Shown here: in pieces, positions 28,200 through 36,535 of the stretch
Position numbering within the stretch: the first letter of the stretch is position 1
Layout: the number at the start of each line of letters is the position of its first letter
Source: Gemmobacter nectariphilus
Lineage (GTDB): Bacteria > Pseudomonadota > Alphaproteobacteria > Rhodobacterales > Rhodobacteraceae
Reading direction: 5' to 3'
DNA length: 47,832 nucleotides
NCBI GenBank assembly: GCA_020721445.1
Contig: DYMU01000020.1
Coordinates: forward strand, 1-47,832
The notes under the pieces: model-generated
The model's input: only the letters and a program-made list of their open reading frames with translations
Told to the model about the DNA's origin: nothing
The model's database searches: none
Position numbers and translations under genes: made by a program

Positions 28200-28820
28200 C
28201 TATCCCAGCGGTGCCAGCAGCGCGCGCAACGCAGAAAGGGCATCCTCGGCACCCCAGATCTCAGGGCCGATGCCGAAGAAATCGGTGACCGGGCCAAAGC
28301 GTTCGATCAGTTCCACCGTCAGCGCGCCTTCGGCGATCACCGGCACCTCGATCATTTCCGACCACCATTCGAACAGCTCGAAGTCGGCCTGCGTGCCGGT
28401 GCCCAGCGGCGAGGCGCCAATCGGGCCGAAGGCGACATAGTCTGCCCCCGCCTCGCCGGCGCTGATGCCTTCATGCCGGGTGGCGCCGCAATAGGCCCCG
28501 ACGATGGCGTCAGTGCCAAGGTCCTTGCGGGCCTTGCGGATGCTGCGTGCGCCATCGGTCAGGTGCACGCCGTCCAAGCCCAGCCGTTCGACCAGCAGCA
28601 GATGCGCATCAATCACCACCGCCACGTCACGGGCATGGCCCACCTCGCGCAGCACGTCGCCGGCGCGCAGCAGGTTGTCTTCGTCGCGGCTGGCCAGGGC
28701 GATGCGCAGGCAGGCCACCTCGACCGCATCCATCACCCGGGCCAGTTGGGCCGGAAACACGTCAAGGTCAAAGCTGGGCGGCGTGATCAGGGTGATCTGC
28801 GGGCGGTCTTGGCTGGCCAT
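28200..28820 (-). CDS. Thiamine phosphate synthase-like protein (ThiE/TenI fold), divergent
   Basis: A 206-aa TIM-barrel protein of the ThiE/TenI family. Matches include ITLITPP at the start, VAVVIDAHLLLVERLGLDGVHL, GADYVAFGPIGAS, and VPVIAEGALTVELI. True ThiE joins HMP-PP and THZ-P in thiamine synthesis. Here the usual GQ(E/D)D after HL is TDGARSIR, the family CHS-like motif is YCGATRHE, and the TKTK phosphate loop after FGP is replaced by a Gly/Ser/Thr stretch. A changed activity is possible. The second ATG (28820) is preferred because GAGG sits 6 bases upstream of it. No other thi genes are near. Confidence 0.75.
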   Translation of the reverse strand: MASQDRPQITLITPPSFDLDVFPAQLARVMDAVEVACLRIALASRDEDNLLRAGDVLREVGHARDVAVVIDAHLLLVERLGLDGVHLTDGARSIRKARKDLGTDAIVGAYCGATRHEGISAGEAGADYVAFGPIGASPLGTGTQADFELFEWWSEMIEVPVIAEGALTVELIERFGPVTDFFGIGPEIWGAEDALSALRALLAPLG

Positions 28821-28932
28821 GGGCATCCTCGCGACGGTTACGGCGCGGGTCTATCAGCCTTTTTGCGGCTTGACCATGTCTTGCCCATAGGGGGGCACTG
28901 GCGTATCTGGCCTGAAAACCAAGGGGATTTGC

Positions 28933-29670
28933 ATGATCGAGCCCGCCTTCATCCTTGTCCGCCCGCAGATGGGGGAAAATATCGGGGCCGCCGCGCGCGC
29001 GATGCTGAACTTTGGCCTGACGCGGATGCGGATTGTTGCCCCACGGGATGGCTGGCCCAACCCAAAGGCGGTGGCGATGGCCTCGGGCGCCGGGCGGGTG
29101 CTGGATCAGGCCGGGCTGTTTGCCGATGTGGCGTCGGCGATCGGCGATTGCGACTATGTCTTTGCCACCACGGCACGGGGGCGCGAACTGGTCAAACCCA
29201 TCGTCACGCCCGAACGTGCGATGGAGATGGCCCGCGCCATGGCCGCAAATGGCAAGAAAGTGGCCGTGCTGTTTGGCCCTGAACGGGCCGGGCTGGAAAA
29301 TGACGACGTGGCCCTGGCCAACGCCATTGTCACCGTGCCGGTCAATCCTGACTTTCCCAGCCTGAACCTTGGCCAATGCGCGCTTCTGATGGGCTATGAA
29401 TGGCGAAGGCTTACGGTAGAGGTCGCGCCCGAGGTGATGGAACTGGCCCGCACCGAATTTGCTGCCCGCATCGACGTGGAAAGACTGGCCGACCATTTTG
29501 AGGAACAGCTGGAGGCGGCAGGTTTCTTTTTCCCCGAAACCAAGGCTGACGGCATGCGCCTGAACCTGCGCAACATGTGGGCGCGGCTGAACCTGACGCG
29601 GGCCGAGGTGCAGACCTTTCATGGCATGCTGCGCCAGATTGCCTATAAACTGCGCCGGCAGGGCGATTAG
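28933..29670 (+). CDS. trmJ: tRNA (cytidine/uridine-2'-O-)-methyltransferase, TrmJ type
   Basis: A 245-aa SPOUT methyltransferase expected to 2'-O-methylate position 32 of certain tRNAs using SAM. The three TrmH/TrmJ motifs are PQMGENIGAAARAMLNFGL (motif 1), VLFGPERAGLEND (motif 2) and NPDFPSLNLGQCALLMGYEW (motif 3), which together form the knotted SAM site. A helical C-terminal extension follows, as in TrmJ. The TrmJ assignment over other TrmH relatives rests on length and motif wording. Confidence 0.85.
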   Translation: MIEPAFILVRPQMGENIGAAARAMLNFGLTRMRIVAPRDGWPNPKAVAMASGAGRVLDQAGLFADVASAIGDCDYVFATTARGRELVKPIVTPERAMEMARAMAANGKKVAVLFGPERAGLENDDVALANAIVTVPVNPDFPSLNLGQCALLMGYEWRRLTVEVAPEVMELARTEFAARIDVERLADHFEEQLEAAGFFFPETKADGMRLNLRNMWARLNLTRAEVQTFHGMLRQIAYKLRRQGD

Positions 29671-29828
29671 ACGGTCAGCCGATTGTCGGGCAGGGTGCCA
29701 GCCTTGGCCGCGGTCCGGTCCATCACCCGGCTACGCCGGTCTTGCGCTGCGCGGCCCTGCGATGGTCGTGTGGCAATTGCATCGGCAGAAAAACTGGTCC
29801 ACCCTGTGCTTCCGTTGCAGGATCAGCC

Positions 29829-30440
29829 ATGCCCATGACCAGACCCAAGACCCGCATCCAACAGCGAAATTCGGAAACCATTCTTGAGGCCGCGCTGGAT
29901 GTGTTTTCGGCGCATGGCTTTCGCGGCGCGACGCTTGATCAGATTGCCGATCTGGCCGGGCTGTCAAAGCCGAACCTGCTGTATTACTTCCCGTCGAAAG
30001 AGGCGATCCATCAGGCGTTGCTGACGCGGTTGCTGGACACCTGGCTTGACCCGTTGCGCGACATGGACCCGCAGGGTGACCCGGTGGCCGAGGTGATGGC
30101 CTATGTCCGGCGCAAGCTGGAACTGTCGCGCGACTATCCGCGCGAAAGCCGCCTGTTCGCCAATGAAATCCTGCAAGGTGCGCCGCGGATGCGCGACGCG
30201 ATTGCCGGCGATCTGACGGCCCTGGTGGCACAGAAGGCGCAAGTGTTGACGCAGTGGATGGATCAGGGCCGGATTGCCCGGCTGGACCCGGTGCATCTGA
30301 TCTTCTCGATCTGGGCGCTGACCCAGCATTATGCCGATTTTGACGTTCAGGTGCGCGCGGTTCTGGGTGAGGGCCATGATCCCTATGCCGAGGCCGGCGC
30401 TTTTCTGGACCTGCTCTATGCCCGGCTGCTGGCCCCCTAG
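29829..30440 (+). CDS. rutR: TetR-family regulator RutR
   Basis: A 203-aa regulator resembling E. coli RutR (YcdC) along its length: AALDVFSAHGFRGATLDQIA, LSKPNLLYYFPSKEAI in the HTH, KLELSRDYPRESRLFANEIL, and FSIWALTQHYADFDVQVRAV. RutR senses uracil and controls pyrimidine use and glutamate/arginine metabolism. No rut genes lie nearby, so its targets here are unknown. The ATG at 29829 gives the family N-terminus; an upstream in-frame ATG would add 29 unlike residues. Confidence 0.85.
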   Translation: MPMTRPKTRIQQRNSETILEAALDVFSAHGFRGATLDQIADLAGLSKPNLLYYFPSKEAIHQALLTRLLDTWLDPLRDMDPQGDPVAEVMAYVRRKLELSRDYPRESRLFANEILQGAPRMRDAIAGDLTALVAQKAQVLTQWMDQGRIARLDPVHLIFSIWALTQHYADFDVQVRAVLGEGHDPYAEAGAFLDLLYARLLAP

Positions 30441-30463
30441 CTGCGCCGGGCAGCCCGGCCGGT

Positions 30464-30499
30464 TGTAAATTTTTTTCCAGCCTGTAAAGCTGCTGTAAA
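30464..30499. promoter_or_regulatory. Three direct TGTAAA repeats before the XRE regulator gene
   Basis: TGTAAA occurs at 30464, 30483 and 30494, spaced 19 and 11 bases apart; the last two are one helical turn apart. They lie 30-65 bases upstream of the XRE/DUF2083 start in an AT-rich patch. This is a likely operator, possibly autoregulatory, or part of the promoter. Confidence 0.45.
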
Positions 30500-30528
30500 T
30501 ACTTTTTGCACACCCGTCGGGGCCCGTC

Positions 30529-31836
30529 ATGCCAAGGAGTTTGCCGCCGTCTTCCTTAAGCTTGTCGGGCAGTCTGATCCGCGAACGCAGGCTGGCCCTG
30601 GGGCTGCGGCAGGGTGAGGTCGCGCGGCAGGCCGGAATCTCGGCCAGCTATCTGAACCTGATCGAACACAACCGTCGCCGGGTTGGCCCCGATGTGCTGG
30701 ACCGATTGGCCACCGTCTTGGGGGCCGAGGTGGCCAGCCTGTCGGAAGGTGTGGGCGGGGCCTTGGCCGATGATCTGCGTGCCGCGGCGGCCGCGTCCCC
30801 CAGCGCGCAGGCAGAACTGGAGCGGATCGAGGATTTCGCTGGCCGCTTTCCCGGTTGGGCCGCGGTTCTGGCCGCGCAACATCGCCGGGTCGGGCAGTTG
30901 GAACAGGCGGTCGGTGCGCTGAATGACCGCCTGACCCATGATCCGTATCTGTCAACCTCGTTGCATGAGGTGTTGTCGGCGCTGTCTTCGGTGCGCTCAA
31001 CGGCCGCCATTCTGGCCGATACCGAAGATATCGACCCCGACTGGCGCGCCCGCTTTCACCGCAACCTGCACGAAGACAGCGAACGCCTGGCCGTTGGGGC
31101 CGAGGCGTTGGTCGCCTATCTGGATGGGTCGGATGCGGCGGAAGAGGCGGGCATCGCGTCACCGCAAGAGGTGATGGAGGGTTGGCTGGCCGATCGCGGC
31201 TGGCATCTGGCGGAACTGGAGGACGAGGGCGGCCTGCCCGGCCTGCAGGCCGAGGTCGCGGGGCTGGCTTCGGCGGCGGCACGGTCGCTGGCGGCGGCGT
31301 TTCTGGCGCAGGCGGCGGTCGAGGCGCGGGCGCTGCCGCTGGCACAGCTGGCGGTGGAATGGGCGCAGGACGCCGACCCGGCGCGGATTGCAAGCCTGAC
31401 GGGCCTGTCGGTGCTGGCAGTGATCCGGCGCGTGGCCCTGATGCCAGAGTCGCGGGCGGGGCTGGTGGTCTGCGATGCCTCGGGCACGCTGTTGTTTCGC
31501 AAGCCGGTCGAGGGCTTTGCCCTGCCCCGCTTTGGTGCGGCCTGTCCGCTGTGGCCGCTGTTTTCGGCGCTGGCGCGCCCAATGACCCCGATCCTTGCCT
31601 GTGTCGAAACCGCCGGACGCGCGCCGCGGCTGTTCCGTACGCTGGCGATTTGCGAGGCCCGCCTGCCGCAGGGCTTTGCCGGGCCGCAATTGCGCGAGGC
31701 GGCAATGCTGATCCTGCCCGAAGACGGGCCGCGCCCGACGTTGCAGGTGCTGCCCCTTGGGCCCTCCTGCCGGATTTGCCCGCGCAGCCAATGCCCGGCC
31801 CGGCGCGAGCCTTCGATTCTGGCCGAAAGTGCCTGA
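30529..31836 (+). CDS. XRE-family regulator with DUF2083 C-terminal domain
   Basis: A 435-aa transcription factor. The HTH covers about 14-70 (RERRLALGLRQGEVARQAGI, ASYLNLIEHNRRRVGPDVLD). The C-terminal domain ends GPSCRICPRSQCPARREPS, a cysteine set typical of the short-chain fatty acyl regulator family (DUF2083; RamB/ScfR-like). Such regulators control acetate, propionate or acyl-CoA metabolism, and sometimes sense acyl-CoA. The metallopeptidase HExxH seen in related ImmA-type fusions is absent. It precedes the CheY/SLC5-kinase genes by 100 bases on the same strand. The ligand is unknown. Confidence 0.85.
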   Translation: MPRSLPPSSLSLSGSLIRERRLALGLRQGEVARQAGISASYLNLIEHNRRRVGPDVLDRLATVLGAEVASLSEGVGGALADDLRAAAAASPSAQAELERIEDFAGRFPGWAAVLAAQHRRVGQLEQAVGALNDRLTHDPYLSTSLHEVLSALSSVRSTAAILADTEDIDPDWRARFHRNLHEDSERLAVGAEALVAYLDGSDAAEEAGIASPQEVMEGWLADRGWHLAELEDEGGLPGLQAEVAGLASAAARSLAAAFLAQAAVEARALPLAQLAVEWAQDADPARIASLTGLSVLAVIRRVALMPESRAGLVVCDASGTLLFRKPVEGFALPRFGAACPLWPLFSALARPMTPILACVETAGRAPRLFRTLAICEARLPQGFAGPQLREAAMLILPEDGPRPTLQVLPLGPSCRICPRSQCPARREPSILAESA

Positions 31837-31849
31837 CCCAACAGTTTCT

Positions 31850-31892
31850 TTGACAGCGGCGCCCATTCCCCGGATAGTCAAAGTCTATCCGG
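31850..31892 (+). promoter_or_regulatory. Promoter with inverted repeat over the -10 region
   Basis: TTGACA (31850-31855), a 17-nt spacer and GATAGT (31873-31878) form a good sigma-70-type promoter. A perfect inverted repeat, CCGGATAG (31870-31877) / CTATCCGG (31885-31892) with a 7-nt gap, covers the -10 and start region, the classic place for a repressor operator. It serves the CheY-like gene at 31937. The repeat could alternatively be a weak hairpin ending the XRE gene. Confidence 0.55.
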
Positions 31893-31936
31893 CATAAGAC
31901 CGGACATGGGGGGCCACATGGGGGGGCCAAAGGCCG

Positions 31937-32305
31937 ATGACGCCGCGTGTGCTGCTGATCGAAGATGAACCGAACATCACAGAGGCGATCCGCTTCATCC
32001 TGTCGCGCGATGGCTGCGAGGTGGTGACGCTGGCCGATGGTCTGGGGGCTGTTCAGGCCGTGCGCAAGGATGTGCCCGATCTGCTGATTCTCGACCTGAT
32101 GCTGCCCGGCGTCAGCGGGCTTGATATCCTTGTGCAACTGCGCTCCGACCCTGCGACGGCACGGTTGCCGGTTCTGATGCTCACCGCCAAGGGCCAGGGC
32201 CGCGACCGGGAGGCCGCCGAGCGCGCCGGGGCAAACCATTTCATGACCAAGCCGTTTTCCAATGATGACATGCGCGCCGCTGTGCGCGCGCTGACCGGGC
32301 GCTAG
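31937..32305 (+). CDS. Single-domain response regulator (CheY-like)
   Basis: A 122-aa stand-alone receiver domain without an output domain. Acidic pocket Asp10/Glu11, phospho-acceptor Asp53 (LILDLMLPG), Thr83 (LMLTAKGQ) and Lys105 (FMTKPFS) are all present, so it should be phosphorylatable. Its probable partner kinase is the SLC5-histidine kinase two genes downstream. It must act by protein-protein contact, as CheY does on FliM; a FliM/FliN-like protein is encoded at the end of the same gene set. Confidence 0.9.
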   Translation: MTPRVLLIEDEPNITEAIRFILSRDGCEVVTLADGLGAVQAVRKDVPDLLILDLMLPGVSGLDILVQLRSDPATARLPVLMLTAKGQGRDREAAERAGANHFMTKPFSNDDMRAAVRALTGR

Positions 32306-32308
32306 CGG

Positions 32309-32608
32309 ATGGCACGGCCGCCGCGATCCGCACCCATGTTCCTGCAACCGGCCAGCTATCGCCGCCGCCGCCGCCGCGATGCCGCACGGTTCTTGCCAGT
32401 GGTGGGATTGTTCCTGTTCCTGCTGCCGGTGCTTTGGGCGCCGCAAGACACCCCAAGGCGCGATACGGCACCGGATGGCATCTATCTTTTCGTGGTCTGG
32501 GGCCTGCTGATCGCTGCTGCCCTGATGATTTCACGCGCGCTGGCGCTGCCGGGGGAAGATGACGATCCCGATCCTGATCCGGGCGCGGATCAGGATTTGC
32601 GATCGTAA
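32309..32608 (+). CDS. Small membrane protein of unknown function
   Basis: A 99-aa protein with a basic N-terminus (YRRRRRRDAAR), two predicted helices (about 28-43 and 58-76) and an acidic tail with repeated Asp-Pro. It lies 3 bases after the receiver gene and 12 before the SLC5-kinase gene, so it is surely co-transcribed. I do not recognise a family. It might be a small partner of the symporter-like sensor. Confidence 0.75.
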   Translation: MARPPRSAPMFLQPASYRRRRRRDAARFLPVVGLFLFLLPVLWAPQDTPRRDTAPDGIYLFVVWGLLIAAALMISRALALPGEDDDPDPDPGADQDLRS

Positions 32609-32620
32609 GGGGGTGAACTG

Positions 32621-35308
32621 ATGCCCTTCAACCTTCTGGTCCTGTCGTGTCTGGCCTATGTGATCTTTCTGTTCGCGGTTGCGTGGTGGGCGGAACGGCG
32701 GGCGGCGCGCGGGCGGCTTGGCTGGCTGCAATCGCCGCTGATCTATACCCTATCGCTGTCGATCTACTGCACCGCCTGGACGTTTTACGGCGCTGTCGGC
32801 TATGCCGCGCGGTCGGGGCTGGAGTTTCTGACGATCTACCTTGGCCCGACCATCGTGTTCGTCGGCTGGTGGTGGATGCTGCGCAAGCTGGTGCGGATCG
32901 GACGCAGGCAGGGTGTCACCTCGATTGCCGACCTGTTGTCCAGCCGGTTTGGCAAGTCGAACCTTCTGGGGGTGATCGTGACCGTGATCGCCGTGGTCGC
33001 GGCCACCCCCTATATTGCCCTGCAACTGCAATCGGTGACGCTGTCTTTCAGCGTGTTTGCCAGCCCGACCGATGATGGCCTTACCCCGCCCGGCACCGAG
33101 GCCACGGCGATCTGGGTGGCCACCGGGCTTGCCATCTTCACCATCCTGTTTGGCACCCGCAATCTGGACGCCAAGGAACAGCACCACGGTATCGTCACCG
33201 CCATCGCCGTCGAGGCGGTGGTCAAGCTGGTGGCACTGGTCGCGGTGGGGGTATTCGTGGTCTGGGGTCTGGCCGATGGCCCGTTCGACATGAAGGCGCG
33301 GATTCATGCGTCGTCGATTTCCGACTGGAACCTGCAACCGGGGCGCTGGGCCGGTCTGATGTTCGCCTCGGGCGCGGCGGTGGTCTGCCTGCCGCGGATG
33401 TTTCAAGTCATGGTGGTGGAAAACGCCGACGAGCGGCACCTCAGCACCGCGTCCTGGGCGTTTCCGCTGTATCTGTTCGCGATGAGCCTGTTCATCGTGC
33501 CGATTGCGGTGATGGGGCTGGAGCGCTTGCCTGCCGGGGCCAATGCCGACATGTTCGTGCTGACGCTGCCCTTGGCCGAAGGGCAGGGCGCCTTGGCGAT
33601 GCTGGCGTTTCTGGGGGGGTTCTCCAGCGCCACCAGCATGGTGATCGTCGAGTCGATCGCGCTGGCAACGATGGTGTCGAACCATATCGTGATGCCGGTC
33701 TGGCTGCGGCTGCGACCGGCCAAGGGGATGTCGGGCGATGTGCGCCGGCTGGTGTTGCTGGCGCGGCGCATTTCCATCGCGGTGGTTCTGGGGCTGGGCT
33801 ATGCCTACTACCGCAAATCGGGCGGGTCCGCGACGCTGGCAGCCATCGGCCTGATTGCCTTCGCCGGGGTGGCGCAATTCCTGCCTGCGATGGTGTTTGG
33901 CCTGTTCTGGCGCGGGGCCACGCGGGTGGGTGCTGTTCTGGGGCTGAGTGTGGGTTTCGTGATCTGGGCCTATACGCTGTTCTTGCCGTCGTTCGGCCCC
34001 GATGCGGTGATCCCGGCGCTGGTGTTTGCCGAAGGGCCCTGGGGCCTTGATTGGCTGCGTCCGCGTGCGCTGTTTGGCGTCGGTGCCATGGACCCGCTGA
34101 TCCATGCGCTGTTCTGGTCGATGACGCTGAACACCGCGGCCTTTCTGATCGGGTCGTTGTTCACCTTTCCCGGCCCGGTTGAACGGATGCAGGGGGCGGC
34201 GTTCGTGCACGTCTTCGACAGCGCCGCCGCCAACCCGCGCGGCTGGCAACGGGGCCTGGCCGAACCCGAAGACCTGCTGGTGATGTCACAGCGCATCATG
34301 GGCGACGAAGACGCCCTGGCGTTCTTCGAGGCCGAGGCCAAGGATCAGGGCAAGGCCGGCTATCTGCCCGACCCATCGCCGCAGTTCATGGCCCGGCTGG
34401 AACGCCGTCTGGCGGGGTCGGTGGGGGCGGCAACCGCCCATGCTATGATGAGCCAGCTTGCCGGGCGGGCCACGGTCACGGTCGAAGACCTGATGGCGGT
34501 GGCCAGCGAATCGGCGCAGATCATGGAATATTCCGCCCGGCTGGAAAGCCAGCAAGATGAGTTGACGCGCACTGCCCGCGCCCTGCGCGAGGCCAATGAC
34601 AAACTGACCCAGCTTTCGGTGCAAAAGGACGCCTTTCTCAGCCAGATCAGCCACGAATTGCGCACCCCAATGACCAGTATCCGGGCGTTTTCCGAGATCC
34701 TGACCGAGGGCGATCTGCCCGCGCCGATGGTGGCGCATTATGGCCGCATCATCCATGATGAAGCCCGCCGTCTGACCCGGTTGCTGGACGATCTGCTGGA
34801 CCTGTCGGTCCTGGAAAATGGCACGGTGCAGTTGAACCTTGGGCTGACCAACCTGAGCCAGATGATCGACCGCGCCCTGGCCAGTGCCAGCCACACAAAG
34901 CCGGAACGCAGTTTCACCATTCACCGCGACTTGCCGATGGAGAACATCTTTCTGCGCACCGATGCCGACCGGCTGGTGCAGGTCTTCATCAACCTGATTT
35001 CGAACGCGCGGAAGTATTGCGATGCCACTGCGCCGGAATTGCGCATCTCGGTGCGGCAAAAGGGCGGGCGGGTGACGATTGATTTTATCGACAACGGTTC
35101 GGGCATTCCGCAAGACAGCCAGGCGCTGATCTTTGAAAAATTCGCCCGCCTGACCGACCAGACCCGTGCCGGGGGGGCCGGACTTGGGCTTGCGATCTGC
35201 CGCGAGGTGATGGCCAATCTGGGCGGCACCATCACCTATCTGCCGGGCCAAGGCGGGGCAGCCTTCCGGGTGGCGGTGCCGTTGCGGCTGGAACAGCAGG
35301 TGGCCTGA
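32621..35308 (+). CDS. Sodium:solute symporter (SLC5)-like sensor histidine kinase
   Basis: An 895-aa membrane protein fusing a transporter-like domain to a histidine kinase. Residues 1 to about 530 hold roughly 13 helices of the sodium:solute symporter fold (FYGAVGYAARSGLEFLTIYL, TSIADLLSSRFGKS). A linker and coiled coil (about 620-665) lead to the H-box with His678 (SQISHELRTPMTSIRAFSEI), N-box FINLISNARKY, G1 DNGSGIP, and G2 GGAGLGLAI. Known relatives are CbrA and CrbS, which tie nutrient or acetate status to gene expression. No PAS domain is obvious. It probably signals to the CheY-like protein upstream. Whether it transports anything is unknown. Confidence 0.92.
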   Translation: MPFNLLVLSCLAYVIFLFAVAWWAERRAARGRLGWLQSPLIYTLSLSIYCTAWTFYGAVGYAARSGLEFLTIYLGPTIVFVGWWWMLRKLVRIGRRQGVTSIADLLSSRFGKSNLLGVIVTVIAVVAATPYIALQLQSVTLSFSVFASPTDDGLTPPGTEATAIWVATGLAIFTILFGTRNLDAKEQHHGIVTAIAVEAVVKLVALVAVGVFVVWGLADGPFDMKARIHASSISDWNLQPGRWAGLMFASGAAVVCLPRMFQVMVVENADERHLSTASWAFPLYLFAMSLFIVPIAVMGLERLPAGANADMFVLTLPLAEGQGALAMLAFLGGFSSATSMVIVESIALATMVSNHIVMPVWLRLRPAKGMSGDVRRLVLLARRISIAVVLGLGYAYYRKSGGSATLAAIGLIAFAGVAQFLPAMVFGLFWRGATRVGAVLGLSVGFVIWAYTLFLPSFGPDAVIPALVFAEGPWGLDWLRPRALFGVGAMDPLIHALFWSMTLNTAAFLIGSLFTFPGPVERMQGAAFVHVFDSAAANPRGWQRGLAEPEDLLVMSQRIMGDEDALAFFEAEAKDQGKAGYLPDPSPQFMARLERRLAGSVGAATAHAMMSQLAGRATVTVEDLMAVASESAQIMEYSARLESQQDELTRTARALREANDKLTQLSVQKDAFLSQISHELRTPMTSIRAFSEILTEGDLPAPMVAHYGRIIHDEARRLTRLLDDLLDLSVLENGTVQLNLGLTNLSQMIDRALASASHTKPERSFTIHRDLPMENIFLRTDADRLVQVFINLISNARKYCDATAPELRISVRQKGGRVTIDFIDNGSGIPQDSQALIFEKFARLTDQTRAGGAGLGLAICREVMANLGGTITYLPGQGGAAFRVAVPLRLEQQVA

Positions 35309-35386
35309 TTTTTTCCGGCGGCCGTAAACGCTTTGGCAAGGTTCCCGCGCGAAGCTTTGCAGGCAGGCAACGGGAAGGGTGCAGTC

Positions 35387-36415
35387 GTGGCAGGTGATGT
35401 GTTGCGCAAAAAGCTGATGGCCGGGCAACAGGCACCAGCCGCCGATGGCGGGCCGGGGGCCGACCGGGCCTGGCGGCTGGCTTTTGCACGGGCCGCGCGC
35501 GACATGATGCATCTGCCGGTCGATTTTCTGGGCCAGACCGTCAAACGCCTGTCGTTGGCCGAACTGCTGGACCTGCCGCCAGAGCGGGCGTTGATCCTGA
35601 TGCTGGAAGGCCCGGAAGATGGGCTTGGCCTGTTGATCCTGTCGCCTGACCTACTGACCGCACTGGTCGAGGTGTTGACGATTGGCAGATGTGGCATGCA
35701 GGCCGGCGATCCGCGCAAACCCACGCGCACCGATGCGGCGATGCTGTCGCCGTTGGCCGATATTGCCCTGACCAATCTGGAAGATGCCTTGGTGGAAGAG
35801 GCCGATCTGGTCTGGACCAGCGGCTTTCGCTATGCGTCCTTCATCGAAGACGCGCGTCCCTTGGGGCTTTTGCTGGACGATGTCGTCTATCGCACGCTGA
35901 CGGCCCGGTTGTCGCTGTGCAATGGCGCGCGGGTGGGTGAAATGATTTTGGTGCTGCCGGCCGATGGGCGCGGGCGCAAGCCTCGGGTTCAGGCCCGCGA
36001 CCTGACCGAAAGCCTGGCGCGACCGGTGTTTGCCGCCGCCCTTGGGGCGCGGGTGAATGGGGCAGCGGCCCAGCTTGATGCCGTTCTGGCCCGGGTGTCG
36101 ATGCCCGTGGCGCAGGTGATGCACCTGTCGGTGGACATGGTGCTGGCTTTGCCCAAGGCGCAGCTTGATCAGGTCAGTGTCGAAGGGCTGGACGGTCGCC
36201 GGGTAACGGCGGGCCGTCTTGGTCAACATCGCGGCATGCGGGCCTTGCGGCTGACCGACGAAAGCCTTGTGGGTTGTGACCTTGGATCGGATGCCCGCGT
36301 CAGCCCATCTTTGGGGGTCAATGCCGCAACTGCAACTACGCATGCTGCCCGCAATGGTGGCTTTGCCCTGCCAGAGCATGACTACCACGCCTTCGATGCC
36401 ACCGGCACCGATTAG
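35387..36415 (+). CDS. FliM/FliN (SpoA-domain)-like protein outside a flagellar locus
   Basis: A 342-aa protein resembling flagellar switch components. The middle region (MLSPLADIALTNLEDAL to MILVLPADGR) is FliM-like. The C-terminal part (VSMPVAQVMHLSVDMVLALP, GRRVTAGRLGQHRGMRALRL) looks like a SpoA/FliN domain. The GTG at 35387 has GGGAAGGG 7 bases before it; the in-frame ATG at 35333 lacks a ribosome-binding site. No other flagellar gene is in the window. It follows the SLC5-kinase by 78 bases and may be the target of the CheY-like receiver, as FliM is for CheY-P. Confidence 0.72.
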   Translation: MAGDVLRKKLMAGQQAPAADGGPGADRAWRLAFARAARDMMHLPVDFLGQTVKRLSLAELLDLPPERALILMLEGPEDGLGLLILSPDLLTALVEVLTIGRCGMQAGDPRKPTRTDAAMLSPLADIALTNLEDALVEEADLVWTSGFRYASFIEDARPLGLLLDDVVYRTLTARLSLCNGARVGEMILVLPADGRGRKPRVQARDLTESLARPVFAAALGARVNGAAAQLDAVLARVSMPVAQVMHLSVDMVLALPKAQLDQVSVEGLDGRRVTAGRLGQHRGMRALRLTDESLVGCDLGSDARVSPSLGVNAATATTHAARNGGFALPEHDYHAFDATGTD

Positions 36416-36497
36416 GCCGCGGTTCGCATCATCGGATACGCATTTCCGAACCGCTATCCCAAGCTGCGCGCGCATGGTGCAAAAGGGTCCGGCACCA

Positions 36498-36519
36498 CGC
36501 CCACAGCCAAGCGTGGGCG
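36498..36519. terminator. Hairpin between convergent FliM-like and sulfurtransferase genes
   Basis: CGCCCAC (36498-36504) and GTGGGCG (36513-36519) form a 7-bp stem with an 8-nt loop in the 120-bp gap between converging genes. There is no clear T-run, so the terminator call is tentative. Confidence 0.35.
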
Positions 36520-36535
36520 GCACATTCGGCAAAGC

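Noticed and set aside
29671-29828. RutR self-operator before rutR
   Set aside because: Only a half-like TGGTCC sequence is present; no TTGACCA-N2-TGGTCAA palindrome.
30527-32446. 639-aa open frame on the minus strand
   Set aside because: It lies opposite the XRE regulator and receiver genes, which have clear families. Its translation is a low-complexity Pro/Arg/Ala string, a known effect of high GC.
32750-34249. 499-aa open frame on the minus strand
   Set aside because: It is antisense to the SLC5-histidine kinase, with His/Arg/Gln-rich low-complexity translation and no motif.
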